Shown: positions 38,501 through 45,700 of the stretch, one piece after another
Layout of the letters: the number at the start of each line of letters is the position of its first letter
Position numbering within the stretch: position 1 is the stretch's first letter
NCBI GenBank assembly: GCA_963693305.1
Contig: OY855908.1
Span: 33,589,305 to 33,653,304, forward strand
Direction of reading: 5' to 3'
Length of the DNA: 64,000 nt
Source of the DNA: Meandrina meandrites
Taxonomy: Eukaryota > Cnidaria > Anthozoa > Scleractinia > Meandrinidae
Position numbers and translations under genes: made by a program
Notes under the pieces: generated by a model
The model's database searches: none
The model's input: the letters and a program-made list of their open reading frames with translations, nothing else
What the model was told of the DNA's origin: nothing

Positions 38501-40386
38501 GTTTAGAGTATAATTTGGGACCTTCAGATCGGAGTACGATTACCAGATCGTGTACGAGTACGACTTCTGAATTTCAATCCAGCTATGATCCCAGAGCCCT
38601 CACTCCTCCCTGTTGCTGACCAGTTGAAAAGGAGACTATCGGTTCGAGATTGGTGTGAAATGTGATAATCAAAAGCATAAGCACTAGGTTTGAAACGCAA
38701 TCTCGTCCTCGTACTCCGATCTGAAGGTCCCTATTGAGTATAACGAGAGGCCTTAGTTTCTAAGAATGTCATGCTGCTTAGTAACTTGTCATAAAGACTG
38801 GAGATATGTTTAACTAAAAACAACAAGGCCAATGAGTTATTGAAAACTTGATGTTCATAAAACCTTGCTTCCATACCGGCGAACGATAACTTATATGAAT
38901 GGTCATATTTTTATTTTACTACTATAACTCCTTTGTCCTTTATCGTAACTCAGGGGTCATTAACTGTGTAAATAGAAAGGAGCATTTGTATCTACTTTTC
39001 TAATGGTCAGGTTAACCAAACAAGACATTCGATTTCAAAAAATGTTTTCATAAACAAGCTTTGTAGATCCTTATGCTAATAAACATGTTGACCTACTGGA
39101 AGCACGACGCGTAAAACTGTTTTAAAAGAACTGCGAAATAAACCCGGAGGTACTTTTTGATGCCTTTTTTTTATTAATTTTTATGTGAATGCTTGAATCG
39201 TGCCGCTAAGTATCATACCGCTAAGCCCTTTAAAAGCAATAAAAAGAAGTCTTAAAACGTCAAAAGCGTAATAACGACACAAATCGAGAAGCGTGCGACT
39301 GTGTTGTGTTTAAATGGCTTGTTCGTGAGTTGTGTACTATTGCTGTAGAATACAAGGTTTGCGTGCTGCGTGACGTCGTAGTGAATGTTTGTCACACAAT
39401 GCACAGCACTTTCACAGAGTACATGTCACGACAGTTGATTTATTGTTTTGCCCTTTCCAGGGTGGCTTCCTATCGCCGTTTAGATCGTAACGTTCCTGTC
39501 TTGTCACGCTACAAGATCAAGATGCCTAAGTAAGCATCAATAAATCTAGCAGGCTGTGTTAGGAAATCGCAGATGATGTCACACTACACTTGTACTATCA
39601 ATCACACACCATATGAGTGCATGACAATCTTTTCTTCTCGCGCATTTTTATTTATCACATTTGTGCTTCGCCACACTCTGATCACTGCAATTGCATATTG
39701 TTTCATCCTTTGGCAGAATACCGTCTGTGATTAACTCTCCACTTCACTGTGCAAGAACATACTTCTGCTTAATCTTTAAAGAGTGGTATCTGTAGCTAGC
39801 TACGCGCCAATTGTTTTTGCATGCTATCTTTGTTAGAGTCCTGTCTTTGACTGGAGGGGTGGGGACGGGGGGGAATTGACGAAACTTCATTTTGCGCACA
39901 GGTTGACGCTTTCACTCCGGGAACGACTACCTTGTATCGGTCGGATTCCCGTTTACTTGGACTCACTGAGCCCACGTTTTTCGATGCTAGCGGGCGTGTT
40001 GCTAAGTAACATAATGACGTATCGTGATGGCGACAACCCGCTTTAATAAGCTGTGTAACTTGAAGCGTTTTTTAAAAGAATACACAATAAATTATGTGAT
40101 TTAATAGGTAGATTGTGTGACTGCACGTACGTTGCACTTAAAGTGCAAGAATCAAGGCAGTTTGTAGAATAATTATTTTCAATTGGTATTTTGGTTATTA
40201 CGAGGTTAGCACTAAAGTCATCATTCTAATCTTTCAATAACTACTGTGAATGCTGTTTGTCTAAAAGACCAAACCATCAACTTGCCGACCCACCGCCGAT
40301 TCATTTATTGGTTGATATTGCTCATTGAATTCTGATTCTCCTTTTCTTTTCTTCTTCAGGTCAAATCAAAGACGTCATGGTATTGA
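11474..40386 (+). CDS. GOLGA4: Golgin subfamily A member 4 (golgin-245) orthologue, GRIP-domain trans-Golgi tether
   Basis: Eighteen exons join in frame: 11474-11557, 11715-11891, 13546-13869, 22507-22554, 23516-23572, 24077-24175, 24712-24778, 25401-25450, 26120-26176, 26784-27344, 28044-28263, 29115-29164, 29930-35038, 35782-35817, 36140-36208, 36828-36968, 37079-37126 and 37767-37856. A last exon follows at 39461, 39902 or 40360. The total is about 2440 residues; the human protein is about 2230. The N-terminus MFKKLKQKLAEE matches the golgin-245 vesicle-capture tip. A Ser/Thr/Pro-rich segment follows, then a very long coiled coil, then the GRIP domain from EPTEFEYLRNILYEYMMGRE. In the family, GRIP binds ARL1-GTP at the trans-Golgi and the N-terminus captures endosome-derived vesicles. 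Intron 11 uses a GC donor. The three candidate ends imply isoforms. Confidence 0.95.
11715..11891 (+). CDS. GOLGA4: Golgin A4 exon 2: Ser/Thr/Pro-rich linker
   Basis: A TTTAG acceptor at 11714 gives SPPRGPESNGSTTETPPNAE and on to VLDRVYNLLDAK|GTATGG. The more pyrimidine-rich CCCAG acceptor at 11725 and the AG at 11727 both put the exon out of phase with exon 1, so the upstream AG was chosen. It is 59 codons, phase 0 at both ends. Confidence 0.85.
12412..12712. mobile_element. MITE with compound inverted repeats (copy A)
   Basis: Arms TAGTATATACCACACAAG (12412) and CTTGTGTGGTATATACTA (ending 12591) bracket about 180 bp. A second hairpin follows directly at 12592-12712: TTATTCACCGAAGTGGAGGT and its imperfect complement, flanked by AAACAATTAT/ATAATTGTTT. 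A related copy lies inverted at about 42195-42460. It is in golgin intron 2. The rest of that intron (11892-13545) shows nothing else of note. Confidence 0.85.
13546..13869 (+). CDS. GOLGA4: Golgin A4 exon 3: low-complexity region and start of coiled coil
   Basis: After a TATTTAG acceptor, 108 codons encode a Ser/Thr/Pro-rich stretch (TTPPKSTSTPSKSLSQDS; SIPPSSPSSVGVRSDAESDA). The start of the coiled coil follows: EEMVAMFRKQERVLTRYKTR FSE. The donor is GAG|GTAAAT. The last 64 bp are duplicated in the following intron. Confidence 0.93.
13937..14082. repeat. Duplicated 3' end of golgin exon 3 with its donor and intron start
   Basis: 13937-14082 repeats 13806-13940 at a 131-bp offset with few substitutions. 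It includes the exon end up to TTTTCAGAG|GT, and still encodes MVAMFRKQERVL then H for R. No in-phase acceptor is visible upstream, so it is probably an inert pseudo-exon. Its donor (GTACAG) could compete with the true one. Confidence 0.9.
14408..15393. mobile_element. Non-autonomous DNA transposon of about 1 kb in golgin intron 3, hAT-like ends
   Basis: The left end, GGGCATCTGACAGGATGCGG, is inverted at the right as CCGCACCCTATCAGATGCCC followed by TG, so the right terminus reads CAGGGCATCTG. 'TTCCGCAT(AA)' words are repeated in the subterminal parts (14420-14480 and 15300-15380). Flanking TGTACATA-type sequence on both sides may be a target duplication, but the locus is rich in TGTACATG words, so this is uncertain. 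No transposase ORF is seen. Confidence 0.65.
15394..16548. other. Golgin intron 3 interior, no gene recognised
   Basis: AT-rich with scattered ACATGTAC words, which are frequent throughout golgin introns 2-6 (for example 13090, 13900, 14130 and 22560). An ORF of about 100 codons at 15901 has no family signature. Confidence 0.5.
16549..17722. repeat. Direct repeats about 1 kb apart in golgin intron 3
   Basis: 16549-16638 (GGGAACATTTTGCTGGGATA onward) recurs at 17562-17722 in the same orientation. The second copy is expanded by local duplications of the words 'gcgggaaaacaaaatgacagagcac'. Both end in CATATTATTTATGATTTTTA. They may be the arms of an unidentified element or a segmental duplication. 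The DNA between them holds no convincing gene. Confidence 0.65.
18061..20120. mobile_element. 2.06-kb TTAA-flanked transposon, piggyBac-like, non-autonomous
   Basis: TTAAAGGGCAACTCTTGG at 18061 is exactly inverted at 20103-20120. TTAA at both borders fits the piggyBac target duplication, leaving a 14-bp terminal repeat AGGGCAACTCTTGG. Farther in, both ends carry an ACAGGTGTGGAA motif (18258; inverted near 19910). I find no DDE transposase ORF, only scattered ORFs under 90 codons, so it depends on another element or is decayed. Confidence 0.75.
20334..20790 (+). pseudogene. Broken Myb/SANT-like transposon ORF
   Basis: Three adjacent segments in different frames together look like a Myb/SANT-like DNA-binding protein. 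ETHELLEAWAPKFSKLW is at about 20354-20404. KIWNNIYSSYEERCPESQ with a basic tail is at about 20426-20560. A coiled tail, ARFERSAEMFRDQGDAQS, begins near 20700. One frameshift near 20405 and others downstream destroy the ORF. Such proteins accompany the transposase in PIF/Harbinger elements, so this is probably a remnant of one; no Harbinger transposase is seen. An ordinary host Myb/SANT retrocopy is the alternative. Confidence 0.55.
20850..22506. other. Rest of golgin intron 3, no gene recognised
   Basis: AT-rich sequence with a local inverted/direct GCGCGCACGCGCGC patch at 21397 and two nearly identical 'ttgacatggcgggaaaa' words at 21442 and 21461. No ORF has a recognisable domain, and the flanking exons join in phase without an added exon. 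Confidence 0.5.
22507..24175 (+). CDS. GOLGA4: Golgin A4 exons 4-6: first coiled-coil segment
   Basis: Exons 22507-22554 (VVEAYKNLQKENEKLQ), 23516-23572 (NNLTQSQDKALRRISEMKE) and 24077-24175 (TIELEKQAKMHLEETLQLSL, then KALQTQ) are all phase 0 with clean GT-AG borders. The order and wording match golgin A4, where an AYQ-LQ, SQDK-LRRI and EEKD-LQTQ series lies after the linker. Confidence 0.93.
23298..23483. mobile_element. Inverted-repeat MITE in golgin intron 4
   Basis: TTTTCTAAAAGAAATAGAAG near 23298 pairs with CATGTTTTCTATTTCTTAAG ending near 23479. An inner pair of TCTCCCAAAC/GTTTGGGAGA also matches. It is about 185 bp with no ORF. It ends about 30 bp before exon 5. Confidence 0.75.
23652..23780. 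repeat. Long near-perfect hairpin in golgin intron 5
   Basis: CAAACCAGTTTGATTTTTAT at 23674 is followed about 30 bp later by its near-exact complement, ending CTAGTTTG at 23758. The flanks extend the pairing. It is probably a small foldback element. Part of one arm is also present near 22785-22835. Confidence 0.85.
24712..26176 (+). CDS. GOLGA4: Golgin A4 exons 7-9
   Basis: 24712-24778 encodes VHLLKQQGSRVMSGTDALDA and ends in phase 1. 25401-25450 completes the Gly codon and continues SQSDEEKLKQQSLVDK. 26120-26176 encodes VDGLQALVDQQAQELNEHK. The donor of exon 7 is TTAG|GTGAGT and the acceptor of exon 8 is TATTGAAG. The 24779-25400 intron contains a tRNA-derived SINE. Confidence 0.9.
24885..25112 (-). 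mobile_element. tRNA-derived SINE
   Basis: On the minus strand, GGTTCGAGTCC (25066-25056) is a perfect RNA polymerase III B box. It is preceded by a tRNA-like GTTAGTGTGTCAGACCTCAG and followed by TTCTTGGGCAAGACACT, a tail seen in many animal SINEs. The 3' limit is estimated. It is intronic and antisense to the golgin gene. Confidence 0.75.
26784..27344 (+). CDS. GOLGA4: Golgin A4 exon 10: coiled coil
   Basis: 187 codons between CATTCAG|GAG and GAGAAG|GTATGA, phase 0 at both ends. The exon is almost entirely charged heptads (MREAKALILRLEQEKKVAIQ; EELVAKEMELQEALTKK-type). In golgins this is extended rod that spaces the vesicle-binding tip from the membrane. Confidence 0.93.
27345..28043. other. 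Golgin intron 10, nothing recognised
   Basis: No exon, RNA gene or clear element. The flanking exons join in phase. Confidence 0.5.
28044..28263 (+). CDS. GOLGA4: Golgin A4 exon 11, ending at a GC donor
   Basis: The acceptor is CCCCAG|GTAAAGG. The coding sequence VKEIEIAVDEKELQKEAA runs to RVSVEKK and stops in phase 1 at AAAG|GCAAGT. This is the classic GC-AG donor consensus. Only this site lets the next exon read D-LEQKLSETQQKLDQEQ; the nearby GTGAAA would put exon 12 out of frame. Confidence 0.88.
28264..29114. other. Golgin intron 11 (GC-AG), nothing else recognised
   Basis: AT-rich. The stretch around 28360-28640 is richer in GC words (CACGTTT-, GCGGGAAAACGTGCGC) and may be an old repeat, but no terminal repeats were found. 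Confidence 0.5.
29115..29164 (+). CDS. GOLGA4: Golgin A4 exon 12
   Basis: A short 50-nt exon, TTTTGCAG|AT to CAG|GTGGGT, encoding the end of D plus LEQKLSETQQKLDQEQ. Phase 1 in, phase 0 out. It lies between a 0.85-kb intron with nothing recognised and a 0.77-kb intron containing a poly-C/A stretch. Confidence 0.88.
29432..29480. repeat. Poly-C / poly-A / (AAT)n simple sequence
   Basis: A run of about 22 C is followed by A-rich and AAT repeats in intron 12. The length may be an assembly estimate. Confidence 0.95.
29930..35038 (+). CDS. GOLGA4: Golgin A4 exon 13: 5.1-kb giant coiled-coil exon
   Basis: 1703 uninterrupted codons from TTTTTGCAG|GCAAAG to AATAGT|GTAAGT. They encode a nearly continuous, Glu/Lys/Gln-rich coiled coil with few prolines, the rod of the tether. 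Local internal repeats occur. A 43-residue unit with F-x2-E-E-x-L-(R/K)-(E/D)-Q begins at 32411, 32540, 32615 and 32744 (steps 43, 25 and 43 residues). An 11-residue EQLREN(R/H)KKEV unit is in tandem at about 32886-32951. The frame stays open past the donor to TAA at 35108, which would add SVSRGSVGSSHRNTTG and a few more residues and lose the GRIP domain. Many antisense ORFs here are shadows. Confidence 0.95.
35782..36968 (+). CDS. GOLGA4: Golgin A4 exons 14-16: linker before the GRIP domain
   Basis: 35782-35817 encodes EPVEDSSQTALK, 36140-36208 encodes DQITRLRTEVSGLKEREESL and KLQ, and 36828-36968 encodes IEQLGGSPMKGRADRPPQLN, then PPAYDPGPKSPVEPTEFE. All are phase 0. The Pro-rich stretch ends the rod. 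EPTEFE is the lead-in to the GRIP domain, as in golgin-245. Confidence 0.93.
36438..36643. mobile_element. Inverted-repeat MITE in golgin intron 15
   Basis: CTTAAGCACAGGCGTTTTGA at 36438 pairs with TCAAAAACGTCTGTGCTTAAG ending at 36643. The arms extend through GCCAC-GACGGCAGCCGGAA/TTCCGGTTGCCATCTGTGGC. It is 206 bp with no ORF. Confidence 0.85.
37079..37856 (+). CDS. GOLGA4: Golgin A4 exons 17-18: GRIP domain
   Basis: 37079-37126 encodes YLRNILYEYMMGRERK and 37767-37856 encodes QMAKVLVALLRFSPKQQKEL and LRKVDEQVNQ. The first Tyr corresponds to the GRIP Tyr that contacts ARL1 in the human protein. The YMMGRE motif and the second helix pair are intact, so Golgi targeting should work. The donor is CAG|GTATGT, phase 0, leading to one of several last exons. 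Confidence 0.95.
37901..38063. mobile_element. Small TA-flanked MITE (mariner/pogo-like ends) in golgin intron 18
   Basis: TACGGTCAAACC at 37901 is exactly inverted as GGTTTGACCGTA ending at 38063. TACAGTCAAACTTCCCG near 41644 looks like the end of a related element. Confidence 0.7.
38064..39460. other. Golgin intron 18 interior
   Basis: Apart from the MITE at 38517, no gene or element was recognised. It separates the GRIP exons from the first candidate last exon by 1.6 kb in total. Confidence 0.5.
38517..38731. mobile_element. Inverted-repeat MITE of about 215 bp in golgin intron 18
   Basis: GGGACCTTCAGATCGGAGTA at 38517 pairs with TACTCCGATCTGAAGGTCCC ending at 38731. GAGTATAA-like sequence lies on both sides and may be the target duplication. 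Confidence 0.85.
39461..39544 (+). CDS. GOLGA4: Golgin A4 candidate last exon A (ends GGFLSPFRS)
   Basis: CCCTTTCCAG|GGTGGCTTC gives GGFLSPFRS and TAA at 39488-39490 when joined in phase 0 to exon 18. AATAAA at 39539-39544 is a possible polyadenylation signal about 50 nt after the stop. The end resembles the F-T-S-P-R-S type tail of a vertebrate GOLGA4 isoform, as I recall it. A donor-like CCTAAG|TAAGC at 39530 is too weak to make this clearly internal. Confidence 0.7.
39902..40091 (+). CDS. GOLGA4: Golgin A4 candidate last exon B (35-residue tail)
   Basis: GCGCACAG|GTTGACGCT, joined in phase 0, gives VDAFTPGTTTLYRSDSRL, then LTEPTFFDASGRVAK and TAA at 40007-40009. AATAAA follows at about 40085. 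The tract before the AG is poor in pyrimidines, so acceptor strength is in doubt. The open phase and clean composition argue for it. Confidence 0.5.
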
Positions 40387-41000
40387 CGAAGGTGAAGGCC
40401 GTTTCTTTTTTTTTTTTTGCGGATTTTTTTAGTTAGATTATGCTTCTATCAAATAATATTACGGTAAAAAGGTTAACCAGTAATCGATATTTTTGTTTTC
40501 ATTGTGTCAACGTACACGCAGAACATAATTTTAGGTCGAGACCATATTAGTGTTCAGATTATTTAAATAATTATGTAATCAGTAAATATGCTTTCTATCA
40601 AGCTTCACTTTTCACAGCGGTGTTGAAAAGTTGCATTAGATTCTGTAGTCATAGCAGTGTAAATAGTAAATTATGTTTATGGTAAATTCGAATATTTAAA
40701 ACGTGACTCCAAAAATCCCATTCCAGAAACTTGATCGATCGCGGAAGAACTTCTGGGTGTAGTTTTGGGTGAGAAAAGTTAAAATGAAGGCTACGCAATT
40801 TGTGTTACCGATAGAGACTCGAGAAAGGGGACTCAACAGTTCGGTGGCTTGCAAATTTTGTTTTGGAAAAATTCTCAACAACTTTTCTCTCGCGTTGTCT
40901 ACCCGAGAAATCCCTACAATGCTAGCGCCAAACAGGTGCCCAGTTTACCGCGTAGTTTCTGGAATGGATAATTTGTTTATTTTAATAAAGATTTAAAAAC
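40360..41000 (+). CDS. GOLGA4: Golgin A4 candidate last exon C (ends VKSKTSWY) with 3' UTR
   Basis: The strongest acceptor of the three (TTTTCTTTTCTTCTTCAG|GTCAAATC) gives VKSKTSWY and TGA at 40384-40386 in phase 0. A likely 3' UTR follows, with AATAAA at about 40983-40988. The Ser-Trp ending recalls the SWLRSSS-type tail of another human GOLGA4 isoform, as I remember it. Confidence 0.65.
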
Positions 41001-44000
41001 GCTGTTGCCATTCGAGGCTTTTATTTACATATATAATTTTTCGTATTCTCATCGAACTGCGGTGCTAAACAGACGGTTATAAAAATATTTCAAATCTCGT
41101 GCTTAACACTGTCGTCAATCATTATTGTAATGACACGAAAATTACATCTCCGCTCGGGATGGCACTATTTGCAAACAATCTCATCAAAACGTGAAATAAA
41201 TTTCACTAAGTAGACAAGACCCTCTATTTTTCGACTTCAAACAACCATCCATGGCAAAAAATATTGTAGGATAAGTACGAATCTCGTTCGCCTGAATCGG
41301 CCTGCTTTTTCCCAGTCCTTTCCATGCAGTCGAACTCTTACCAGTCTTCACCAGTTCGGGGCCGTGGTTATTGTCTTATGACGAGCAATGTTTTCTTTTC
41401 TAAAAGAATGTTTTAGCTCGCTATTAATGTCAATTTCGCACCTATACGTTTCCTCAGTGAGAGCTGTTTTGGCGGCATATGTCTTGTGGTGTTTGACTGT
41501 AGTCAAATTCAACAAACAAGGGCAATCAGGAAATCTAAATCTAAATCTTAACTAAAATCATAATTCAGGGTGGTCCGGATCGTGCCTTGAACGACCACGC
41601 CTAGAAGATCAGAATCTAGTTAGACAAGACCGCATTATCTTCGTACAGTCAAACTTCCCGTAACCAGACACCCTCGGCACCAGAAAAACTGTTCACTTGA
41701 GAGGTTAAGAATGTAGTGTTTGTTCGTGGCTGGAACCATGACTTAGTGACCGCTACAGAAGGTTTCCGTCTGCTAAAGGTATCTGTTAGAGTGGTTTTAC
41801 TTAACCCGTGAAATAATAACTAAACTTTCAGAAAAAGGGATTTTGCTGTGCAGCACTCCAGAAACACTTTTTACCACTAAACGTTCACATACTATTAGCC
41901 ACTAATTTCATTGTCTTCTTTTGTTTAGTTTTGACTATTACTCACTAATTATAAGATGCTGTTTCACGGGTTAAACAAAATCACTCACGTGGAGGCTAAA
42001 CTGTATAACAACTTTTCAATCTAAAGCTTAACACGCAAATTCTCCTGGTCGGTATCGGAACATTTCTATTATTTGGGTACTGAGAATATAGGAATACATC
42101 AAGACCATTCCCTCTTGATGATTTTGTATATTCCCATCACCTGTCTGTAACAGCGTATTGATACTATGTGATACTGTGGTAGGAATGGTCTATATCGTGA
42201 AATATTTCTCACCGATGTGGAGGTAAATATCCACCTCTTTCACCGACACTGAGGTGAATAATTAGAATTTTCCACGCAAGCTCAATAACTAGCGCAACAA
42301 AACATTACTTTTGGTAACCAAAGCGACGGGGGAAGCTTTTTTGTCTCTCTTCGGCTGCTCGGAGGTGAATAGTACTTTGCTAATCACCTCTGAGTTAACC
42401 AATCAGAGCGCGCGAAAGGCACTATTCACTTGTGTGGTATATACTAATACCTTCTTACACAAACTTAGCATGTTTCATCAATAACAAATATATATAAACA
42501 TAAAAAAGATAAAATTAAATATCAATTCTAGGGCCCAGTTTTCAAAGAGTTGAAAACGCTATCCACTTAATTATCCGGCTGATAGCGTGATCTACGCTCT
42601 GAACACCTGGGGCCAGAAGACCAAAAGTCTTAATTTCCCAAAGGTTCTGAACAAGCTTCTTTATCTTTGGCTTCTACTCGAAGCCCAGTAAATAAAGCTC
42701 ATAAGAAGGACAATTTTAAACTAAATTAATTTTGCAAAGGTTTTGAACAAGCTTCCATCTTTGGCTCCGATGGGAACCCTAGTAAATAACATTCGCGGAA
42801 TGGATAATTTTAAACTACTTTTGCTTTGGTGAAGATAAAAGAAATACTAATGGGTTTCACGTACGGAATGAATCTAAGAATTATCCATTCAGGTTTTTCT
42901 CTCTTTCGCTGTAAGTTTTCTCTGCAAAGTTTATTGTGTGAGAAACTAAATGGGAAGCTGGCCGTTTTACGTATGCCGATGTCTTTAGTTGACACGCGGG
43001 CGAGATTTCTCGTGTGTCATGGAAAACTATCGCAGGGGTGAAATGATCAGCAACCTATTTTTCACCAAAATGTCCATCTTGTTATTTTATGGCAGTTATA
43101 ACTGTTTAAGTTTAAGGGTCTTAATAAAATGAAGGAGCTGTTTTTATGTTTTTGTGTGCGGTGTTTTATTTTAAATATGTTTTGGGTCCGTTATATTTCA
43201 ATCGGTAAAAAACGCTGTCCACCAGATAAGCGTAAGCAAAAGCAAACTGCGGTATCTACTGTATAGTGATTTATACGTTGGATGGCGTTAACAATCCTTT
43301 GATCAACTGAGGCGAAATCTCGATCTTTTAAGGTGAACAATTTTAGTGCAGTTGAAAAAGCCAGCGGAGGGATGGTGTTAATAGAGGTAGGGTCAATCAT
43401 TTTTATGCAGGGAAAAGTGGAGGTAGCACATAAAATTATGTACGCATACTAGGAAGCAAATATGAGTGCTAGTGATTTATCTGAGATCATGCCCTCCCTC
43501 CCTACTTATTGTCGTCACTGTCATCGTCATCGTTGCTGTCATTTAAGCTGACCCACTGCTCCTGAATAGAAGAACTGCTTTACTTTGGGCGCGATCGTTT
43601 GGGATCAATCCGGAATAAAAATAATTGGAATAATGCAAGTTAGCGTTCGTTTGGCTGCTCTTCCTATTCCGGAATACTTGGATTTCCATTCCGGCTATTC
43701 TGCTCCAGGGAACAACAACCAGTGTATTTTTGCGTTTATTAACTGCACTCTTTTAGGAGCAATTTTTCTAAGGACATTGAGGCTAAGACTAACGTCTACG
43801 AGCGTTTCCAAGGCTGAAACTTGGGTATGAACGAACTTTTACTTTTTTTTTTCTATTTTTGGTGAATGACAAATATATACATTATACGAATCAACCTTCA
43901 TTCAAATCTAACCTGAAAGCAGCGCTGTCTTCACCGGTTAATGATGCTAACGCCTAAATATCGTTTTCGCGCGAAGTGAATTTACTGCAGGATCACTTTG

Positions 44001-45230
44001 TTTTTTTAATTTCCAAAACAAAAATAACATTTTCAGGCTCGGTCTTGGCCTAAAATTAGACGTTCTTATAAAGAAAAGAGTGTATAGTAGACAGTCTATC
44101 ATCAAAAGATCGATACCAAAAAGACAGGCAAACACAATTATGCTATTATCACGACCATTAATCACTGTATCATAACCCCTGGTCACCATAAAACTTGTTG
44201 ATCACACGTCAGTCTATATTGCAGATTTCATTCGCTTAGTCTCTCTTTGCCTTCTCCCAAAATCGTATTTTTCGCTCCTCTTGCCCATTAGATTTTCCTT
44301 TATCGATGGCCTACCGTGCACTCTTATTGGCCATTCTCCTATAGTCCTTTTGGCTTGTCTTAGCTGGCGGGGCCTTGGCACGAGAAACGAAGGGCTCTGG
44401 GGACACGGGATTTCGAATAAAGTCGATTTTTGATGATTGACTGTTTGAAACAAAGAAATCTTGAATGGAAATCAAAAAATGCCACAACTCTCCCTCATTG
44501 CATATAGTTATCAACTCGTTGAATACAAATTATAGTTGTCGACAACTCTTGTCTAGTGTAGTTGCTGGGAAGTCTTTAATCTGACGATTCTCTAAATCTC
44601 TACATTTTCGTACAAATGTTTGTCATACTACTAACCCTAACTGAAGAGCTCCTAAAGGAAAAAAACAGCAAGTGTTAAAATAAAAAACTTAAAACAACAC
44701 AAATAGCCTATTTATCTATTTAATGCTAATCAGTTCTATAGCAAAACTTCTTTTTATTGTCATTTAAGAGCCGGTGTTAACAAATATCGCCAGAAGGAGT
44801 GCAAAATAAAAAAATTCAAACTTGGCCAGACGCCAGCTTTTTAGTTTTCTATCAGGTTTTGCGCAAGGTTTTGCAATCAATTATTAACTTGGACCATTTG
44901 GCATTGGATTGTAGTTAGAATGGTTTTACTTCAACCCGTGAAATAGTTACTGCCCAAATAGATAATATTAGACACTAATTTCATTGTATTCTTTTGTTTA
45001 GTTTTGTTAGATGTCAAAAGAAAACAACCACGTGCCATTTGTACCATTAGGCCAGATGTTGTAAATATGAATAGTTCCATTTTATTTTTACCTTGTGAGT
45101 TGTCTTCATCTTTTCCATTGTTACTTCCAGCAACTCAAATGTCGGCCTGTCTTGTGGCTTTTCCTGCCTGCAGTTCAACATTATCTGGAATCTGAAGAAA
45201 GAGCTTCATAATTTATTTCGCCAGTACACA
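41001..45230. other. Intergenic, repeat-rich, no gene recognised
   Basis: I see only short ORFs without family signatures. Repeats present: a Tc/pogo-like end at 41644; a short dispersed repeat (TGGTTTTACTT-AACCCGTGAAATA, then CACTAATTTCATTGT and TTCTTTTGTTTAGTTTT) at 41795-41935 and again at 44916-45008 in the same orientation; MITE copy B at 42195-42460; and two partly repeated words around 42610-42790 ('aagcttc..tatctttggctcc'). Confidence 0.55.
42195..42460. mobile_element. MITE copy B, related to 12412-12712
   Basis: The reverse complement matches copy A in order: TAGTATATACCACACAAGTG, GTGATTAGC-AAGTA, CACCTCC-AGCAG, AAAAGTAATGTTTT-, then the TATTCACCTC/GAGGTGGATATTTACC hairpin. It is more diverged than copy A within itself, so two insertions of one family are likely. 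Confidence 0.8.
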
Positions 45231-45410
45231 GTGGTAGTGGTAGTGGTAGTGGTAGTGGTGTGGTAGTGGTAGTGGTAGTGGCGGTGGCGGTGGCGGTGGC
45301 GGTGGCGGTGGCGGTGGCGGTGGCGGTGGCGGTGGCGGTGGCGGTGGCGGTGGCGGTGGCGGTGGCGGTGGCGGTGGCGGTGGCGGTGATACTAAAGGTG
45401 ATACTAAAGG
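45231..45410. repeat. (AGTGGT)n-(GGCGGT)n microsatellite
   Basis: About eight AGTGGT-type units precede about 17 uninterrupted GGCGGT hexamers, ending near 45388, then two GATACTAAAGGT units. All six frames stay open, giving fake poly-Pro, Val-Ala and Thr-Ala ORFs. Very GC-rich against an AT-rich background. Confidence 0.97.
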
Positions 45411-45471
45411 TAGAAAACTTAATGCACACATCGAAGAATTTCCCAAACACCGACACCTGATTCTCCTTGTA

Positions 45472-45700
45472 TAGGTTTATTGTGAAGCTCCAAAATGGAG
45501 AACGGCATGCCTATCTCCACTACTTGAGAGTGATGATCAATGAAATATCAGCCCGTCCCGTTGAATCAAAAACAGCAATTATCGAGGTCGCTGAACCCGA
45601 AAAGTTGAAGTATGGCGTGTGTTTCGTAGATACCAACCTATACGAAATCATTATATCAAGTCGCGAGGGAAACCTAGCAGATTCAAATTCTAACATCTAG
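45472..45700 (+). CDS. Orphan exon-like ORF of about 75 codons
   Basis: An acceptor-like CTCCTTGTATAG at 45463-45474 precedes an open stretch encoding FIVKLQNGERHAYLHYLRVM, then IIEVAEPEKLKYGVCFVDTN and LYEIIISSREGNLADSNSNI with TAG at 45698. The composition looks protein-like, unlike the surrounding noise. I do not recognise the family and find no upstream exons. It could be the last exon of an unannotated gene or a fragment of a mobile-element protein. Confidence 0.3.

Noticed and set aside
45181..45460. Poly-Pro, Thr-Ala and Val-Ala ORFs
   Set aside because: They are translations of the GGCGGT/AGTGGT microsatellite in different frames.
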